This document shows positions 58,997 through 64,000 of a stretch of 64,000 nucleotides of DNA, piece after piece. The notes under the pieces are model-generated. The model had not been told where the DNA came from. It saw only the letters and a list, made by a program, of their open reading frames with translations, and ran no database searches. The translations under genes were made by a program, and so were the position numbers. Origin of the DNA: Mucor racemosus (taxonomy: Eukaryota; Mucoromycota; Mucoromycetes; Mucorales; Mucoraceae); contig JAPEHQ010000005.1 of NCBI GenBank assembly GCA_027405735.1, forward strand, positions 2,666,001-2,730,000, given 5' to 3'. Numbering within the stretch: the stretch's first letter is position 1; every line of letters begins with the position of its first letter.

Positions 58997-59820
58997 TTAT
59001 ACTAACAGTGCCTAATAATACAACTTGCTTATTTTAAAGTGCTCTATAACAGATTCAATTATGAAAAATTCTGAGCACTTATTTTTTTCATTTTTTTAAC
59101 ATTTTTACAGTAGATTTCAAAATATTCGTTAGATTAAACAGCATTTTTTTTAACAAAAAACTCATGTCCTTAACCTCGCGGAGCTCTCTCGGACCCAACT
59201 AAATTCTTTTCAAAATATTGATTTTTCGTGGAGATATCCTTAAAAATGTGAATAAAGAGTTACCTTCGTTTCTAGCCTCAATTTTTCCCTTGTATACCCT
59301 CATCCCAAATTCTGAATTTGAAAAAAAAAATGACAAAAATCTCGTTTCCTCCACGAAAAATGCGGCTAGAAGGTTTAGCAATGGATCAGTCGATAGTTAC
59401 TGTATGTGTACATTATTTCCATTGCTTATATTTAAAGTATGTTTATAAAAAGTGTTACGTATTTTCAAAAAATTCTCAAAATTTCAATTGCATTTTATGC
59501 GAAATTTAATGTAAAACATTTGTCTAAATTTTCTTTATATAGATGCATAATTCAAAACTGTAAAAAAATTATTTAATACTCTTGGTCAACTTAATTTGCA
59601 GTTTATGAACGATTAAACAAATTTGTTTTTCGGATCATTTTTGATCGATTTGTGCAACAGCAAATCAATTTGAAACTCAGCTACCAGAGTCTTCAAGTTG
59701 TTATATGAACTATTATTATTTTAATATCTCGACAAAAAATTAATATTTTTTGCTGAAGCAAAACACAAACAATAGCTTTCAGTTGGGTCTATCTTGTAAA
59801 TACAAAAAATTAATAGCTCA
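58900..59820 (+). repeat. AT-rich repeat family F, copy 3
   Basis: Matches the right two thirds of 45650-46985, including the segments TTTTTCGTGGAGATATCCTT and CCCTCATCCCAAATTCTGAA. A poly-A run of 32 (58962-58993) has expanded at a position where the other copies have only a short A stretch. Confidence 0.65.
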
Positions 59821-60251
59821 ATTTTGATGTTTAACTTTTACAGTTGGTGTTAGATAGGGTAATTTGGTCAAATATTATGATCAAAATGATACGCTAATAG
59901 TATAAATTTTAATCTTAGAGATCGATGAACATTAGTCGAAGGTCGAAGGAAGGTTGGTGTTCTTATTTGTAAATTAGATAGTTATTACATAAGGAAATAA
60001 ATAAGAGGATATAAAGAGTCAGGCTCACTCTATGTATACCTCCTACTGAATAATGGCTAAAAAGATAACAAGATGCACACGGACACAGCAAAAGAAACTG
60101 CACGCGAGCACAATGCTAAGCCTGTATCTGCAGAATTATAGATTCTGTCCATGTGCATAATAGTAGAATTGCCCATAAGCATATCATTATCCCTATTTGT
60201 TCATAATAATAAAATCTGACCTTGAGCACAATGAGCTGATCGTATGGGCAC

Positions 60252-60564
60252 TGATCTATCAGAATTACAACATTCAATATATAGAAGATCTCCGACAAAT
60301 CTAGCAGATCTTATCTATCCAGTAACTGGTTTCTGTCACCCAGGAACTAATTATGAAACATAATTTATAGCAATATTACCACCACTGAAACACAACATGG
60401 TATATCCATACACATTAATAATAATATATATTGTCACATCTAATGGATTCCTGTCCATTAGATCTTATCACACAATTCCAATAACTATATAAACCCATAT
60501 TTAATTCATTCTAATAAATGGTACTTTTTACGTTGATTTTAATCTACAAAGTCTCAATAAATCA
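60252..60564 (-). mobile_element. LTR-like element B in repeat C, TSD GGCAC
   Basis: 313 bp, TGATCTATCAG...CAATAAATCA, with GGCAC on both sides (60247-60251 and 60565-60569). Reverse orientation relative to 51121-51417. Confidence 0.88.
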
Positions 60565-62372
60565 GGCACAAATTGGTTTGTGCATGAGCATCGTGTCGTT
60601 CTCAAAATTCCATTGCATTTTTTTACTGGAATAGGTTTTTAAATTACATTTGTTTTTATTAATATAAATTGTAGACAATACAATTCAATATGTTGTTGAT
60701 GTAGAGCAATACATGCAAGAACCAATATATTTACGATTATCATCATTTGTAAATATGTTTATAGCTATAATGTTTACAGTAACAATGGTTTTTGCTCGAG
60801 CATAATAACACTTACTGCTTAAATTTATATGTAAGCCAAATATAAAATTATAGATGTTACTTTAGCACACATAGAATTTAAACAAATTGACCTTCTTTAA
60901 ACTTACTATTTTAGTTTACGATTGTCAGCTGTAAAAAGGTTTGTTTTCAAGTATACAGTAGCTACAAGCAAAACTATGGTTATTATACAAGACATTAGGT
61001 TATTCTTTTTTTTGTTTCTACATATATTATTTGAAATTTTATTACTTTCCTGGAACATTTCGTGAGTTTGTAGCTAGTTCTGGCTTTTCATTGAACAGAT
61101 ATAAATATTATTATTGCCTTCGATTTGATCTGGTAATCAATAAATACGTCCAAAAATACAGTAGTAAAAAATGATATTTGATCTTAGAATGCAGTTAAAT
61201 GAAAATATCAGTCTCTAATATAACGACTGCTAGCTATATTAAAAACATTAGTTCCTTATGTTAGCATGCGTATTCAGATAAAAGAAAAGAATATCAACTT
61301 GATAGTCTGATATGACTTATCATACGGTGAATAATATCCTTGGAATATAAAAACAAAAGGAGAGAAATAATAACACATCATGCAGAAAAGGATTTTCACG
61401 GCTTTACATTATTTACCGCAATTAAAACCCTGCTAAATTGCACATTTCAGTCAATGTAAAAGCAGTATTACAGCGCATCAACCCATAAACTAAACAAAAT
61501 AGGCAACATCTATTATCATAGAAACATGCATTTCCTACCAGAAAAACCGGCTGTCATATCATAGATTCATTAAAAAAATGCAAAAGCGAGCCCGTAGAGC
61601 AACGCCGTAATTGAGCATAGCAAGATTGAATGACTAAATCTCTTATTATACTATGGTATATATCTAAGTTTTAAATAGAAAAGCAGTTTTTTAAACTTTT
61701 CTTATATTTAACCACGTACGGTCTGAAAATTCAGACTTTGTAGCGGACATTTTCGGGACTCATTTTATCCTTACCAACACTCATGATTTTGATCAAAAAA
61801 CAGAAAAATCAATTTTTGATACCAAAATCAACGTTTAAATATACTGCATTGTGAGAGAAAATTGTAGTCATGACTAATACACATTTTAAAAAAGCTTAAT
61901 ATGAAAGATTATATAATGAAAATTTGTACTTTTGGCCCAAAAACGGTTTTTTGATTAAAGGATTTTCATGTAATATTTTGCAATAAAAATGTTTGTTATT
62001 TTTTATTGAGCAAATAGAGCGCTAAATTCTGCATACGTGTATATTTTTTGTTCTTATAATTGGTAGTATAATTAACTCTAGATTTGCAAAACCAAAAAAA
62101 AAAATTAAAAAATGTCAAAATTGATGATCTGGACAAAAATAATTTTCTTAATTAATATTCCGCTTACAAGCCTTGTAAGTCTTAAAGATAAGAGATTTTA
62201 TAATACTTCAGAACTTTTTCAAAGATTTATGATGCTGTACCCACTTGATTCATGCTTATTCCTGTAAATCTTCATACATATTAATATTGTGTGGTAGTTT
62301 GTTTGATGATAATATAGTCTTACTCGATAATTAATGCGCTGGAGGTAATTTACATTGAGTTTTAGTCTTACC

Positions 62373-62590
62373 TCTCCAATATTATAATCATAAACATAAA
62401 CATGGCCATCACTGGAACCTATTGCCACCTTTTACCTTCTTTGTCCCAAGTCAATTTATTCAATGCTTTACCATAACCATCTTAAGTACTTACAAATGGT
62501 TCCTCAGTATTTACATTCAAATAAGATAAATCAAATTGACTGGTTCTATCTACAATAGTAGTATCAAACGTATCATCAGCCCGTCTTACG
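62373..62590 (-). pseudogene. dynein intermediate chain C-terminal WD fragment, copy in C4
   Basis: Minus strand reads DTTIVDRTSQFDLSYLNVNT, EEPFVST, a stop, DGYGKALNKLTWDKEGK, then after a one-base loss VAIGSSDGHVYVYDYNIGE and VR with a GT donor-like GAGAG/GTAAGA. Compared with the C2 copy it keeps the better glycine-serine-aspartate block but has LSYLN for LWNLN. Non-functional (stop plus frameshift). Confidence 0.65.
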
Positions 62591-62604
62591 TTAAATGACA
62601 ATAT

Positions 62605-62740
62605 CGTACATTTTCAGGTTTGATAGATAAATAGTACTTAAAAAAAAAGAGTACAATTAAAAGAGAATGAGTAATGAATCATGTCCTCAACTGCATAATA
62701 AAAACAAGATATCGTTTATTTACATATAAACGTAAGGCCT
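62605..62740 (-). mobile_element. LTR-like element A, 3' fragment
   Basis: Reverse complement of the last 135 or so bases of element A (AGAATGAGTAATGAATCA, AAACAAGATATCGTTTATTT), starting near ATATCGTACATTTTCAGG. It is cut off at 62740; the rest of the element is missing. Confidence 0.65.
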
Positions 62741-62833
62741 GCAGTAAATAATAGAGTTGTTTACTAAAATAAAAAAAAAAGTAAAAATAAAAGCAGTAGA
62801 AATACAATTATTATAATCAGCTAAAGTTTTTAT

Positions 62834-63354
62834 TGTTTAGATATACGAAATAAAGAGCAAGAATTAAAATCAGAAATCAATATATTTATTGCGTATATTT
62901 CTTAAAGAAAAAATAAGATAAGCTCTAATCAAATGTATAATGAGTCATGTATTTATATGTTTAAGAAGCGCAGATATTGGATGGATATCCAAGTTAACCA
63001 GAACCAGTAAAAGCAAGAGATCCAACGTTAAGTATATACAGAATATTCTTGATCGAACAATAGAATTGAAGATTCTTTTACATCATGAGTCAGTTCATGT
63101 AGAGTATCCCATATCTATTCCTCCTAACTGGCTGATTCTCAAAGAATATCTCAACCCTTGGATTAATTGTCACAAAACCACTCATGCCTATTCCCAATGT
63201 TGAAGTAAATTTTACAGCATCCTTCATGATATCTCCCCCATCTACAACCAAGTCTGGATAATCCATTTATAATAACTCTAAAAGTGAATGATGCCATTAA
63301 TCCTATTTCCATTATGTAATCCATAATGCTCGTTAATCTAGTCTACCCTAAACA
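62834..63354 (-). mobile_element. diverged LTR-like element D
   Basis: TGTTTAGATATACG...CCCTAAACA, about 520 bp, a distant relative of 20818-21372 in the same orientation (AGCGC.GATAT and GTTAAGTA..AGAATATTC blocks align). Flanks TTTAT and ATCAG do not match. The plus-strand ORF 62940-63203 inside it has no counterpart in the other D copies. Confidence 0.55.
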
Positions 63355-64000
63355 ATCAGATTATCCTTTTTTTGTGTTTCTATATCATTTCAAATTTAAT
63401 CACTTTTCTGAAACATTTTGTGAGTTTGTAGCCAGTTCTAGCTTTTCATTGAGTAGATATAAATATTATTGCCTTCGATTTGATCTGGTAATTAAGAAAT
63501 ACGTCCAATAATACAGTAGTAAATAATGATATTTGATCCTAGAATGTGGTTAAATGAAAATATCAGTCTCCAATATAAACTGCTACCTGTATTAAAAACA
63601 TTGGTCCCTTATGTTAGAATGCGTATTCAGATACAAGAAAAGAATACCAGCTTGATAGTACGATATGCCTTATCAAACTGTGAATAAATCCTTGGAATAT
63701 GAAAACTAAAAGAGAGAAACAACACACGTAGAAAAGGGTTTTCAAGGCTTTACATTATTTAGCACAATTAAACCCCTGCTAAATTGCTCATTTTAACCAA
63801 TAATGTAAAGACAGCATTACAGCGCATCAACCATAAGCTAAATACAATAAGCAATATCTGTTATTATCGAAACATACATTTTTCTACCAGAAAAACCGTC
63901 TGTCATATCATACATTCATTAAAAAGTTGCAAAAGCGAACACGTAGAGCGACGCCATATTTAAGCATAGCAAGATTGAACGGCTAAGCCTCTCAGACTAT
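63355..64000 (-). mobile_element. gene-fragment-carrying repeat C, copy 5 (partial, runs off the window)
   Basis: Reverse-strand match to the middle of the C copies (compare 15600-16390 and 49530-50190): shared words ATTACAGCGCATCAAC, TTTCTACCAGAAAAACCG and AGCAAGATTGAACGGCTAAG. Continues beyond 64000. Confidence 0.65.

Larger units (their letters stand above)
60050..62600 (-). mobile_element. gene-fragment-carrying repeat C, copy 4 (reverse)
   Basis: Reverse-strand copy: the TGCACA-rich terminal block lies at 60070-60250, the middle at about 60570-62270 and the dynein-like piece at 62373-62590. The outermost 110 or so bases with the GGCCG end are missing at the left. Interrupted by LTR-like B (60252-60564). 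Confidence 0.7.

Noticed and set aside
62940..63203. 87-codon plus-strand ORF
   Set aside because: Lies inside the diverged D element; the other D copies do not keep the frame.
1..64000. tRNA, rRNA, CRISPR arrays, riboswitches, bacterial operons
   Set aside because: No tRNA B-box with matching arms, no rRNA segment and no regular spacer array was found by eye; spliced genes show that the DNA is eukaryotic. Small RNA genes could be missed without a covariance search.

Overview
The window is nuclear DNA of an early-diverging filamentous fungus, most likely of the order Mucorales; the species is not determined. The grounds are: very AT-rich intergenic DNA; genes with several short GT-AG introns (about 46 to 95 bases) and TACTAAT-like branch points; the standard genetic code; and a secreted class-3 lipase with the pre-pro-mature layout of Rhizopus and Mucor lipases. 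I joined exons by eye, and in each gene given below every chosen junction keeps the reading frame.

Layout. 1-11.2 kb is gene-rich: the 5' part of a coiled-coil protein gene (minus), diverging from mitochondrial succinyl-CoA ligase alpha; a PAF-acetylhydrolase-like esterase; a three-RRM, polyglutamine RNA-binding protein (NAM8/NGR1/CSX1 type); a broken ORF remnant; and an MRH4-like mitochondrial DEAD-box helicase. 11.2-26.7 kb is a nested transposon region without intact genes. 26.7-34.1 kb is a second gene cluster: a GON7-like KEOPS subunit, coronin, ribosomal protein eL6 and vacuolar aspartic protease. 34.1-38.3 kb is repeat DNA. 38.3-44.3 kb carries, on the minus strand, a small GPI-anchored-type secreted protein, a SulP/SLC26 sulfate permease with STAS domain, and a broken GNAT acetyltransferase. 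44.3-55.6 kb is repeats again. 55.6-58.6 kb has the lipase and a TRAIP-like RING/coiled-coil protein. 58.6-64 kb is repeats.

The repeats form recognisable families that occur several times here and nest in one another. Three are LTR-like units (A about 530 bp, B about 290-340 bp, D about 520-600 bp), all TG...CA. Exact or near-exact 5-bp target duplications flank two A copies, four B copies and two D copies. Two short elements start CACTATGAAG, end with its reverse complement and have 3-bp target duplications, as CACTA transposons do. A longer family (C, about 3.2 kb in its most complete copy) carries a piece of a host gene that reads as the C-terminal WD-repeat end of cytoplasmic dynein intermediate chain, with its splice donor. 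Three broken copies of that piece lie in the window, on both strands. A roughly 65-75 bp palindromic mini-element and four less defined AT-rich families or duplications (F, G, H and a tandem pair) account for much of the rest.

The host genes are ordinary and functionally unrelated, with no gene cluster or operon. The most unusual content is the gene-fragment-carrying repeat and the nesting order, which gives a relative chronology of insertions.
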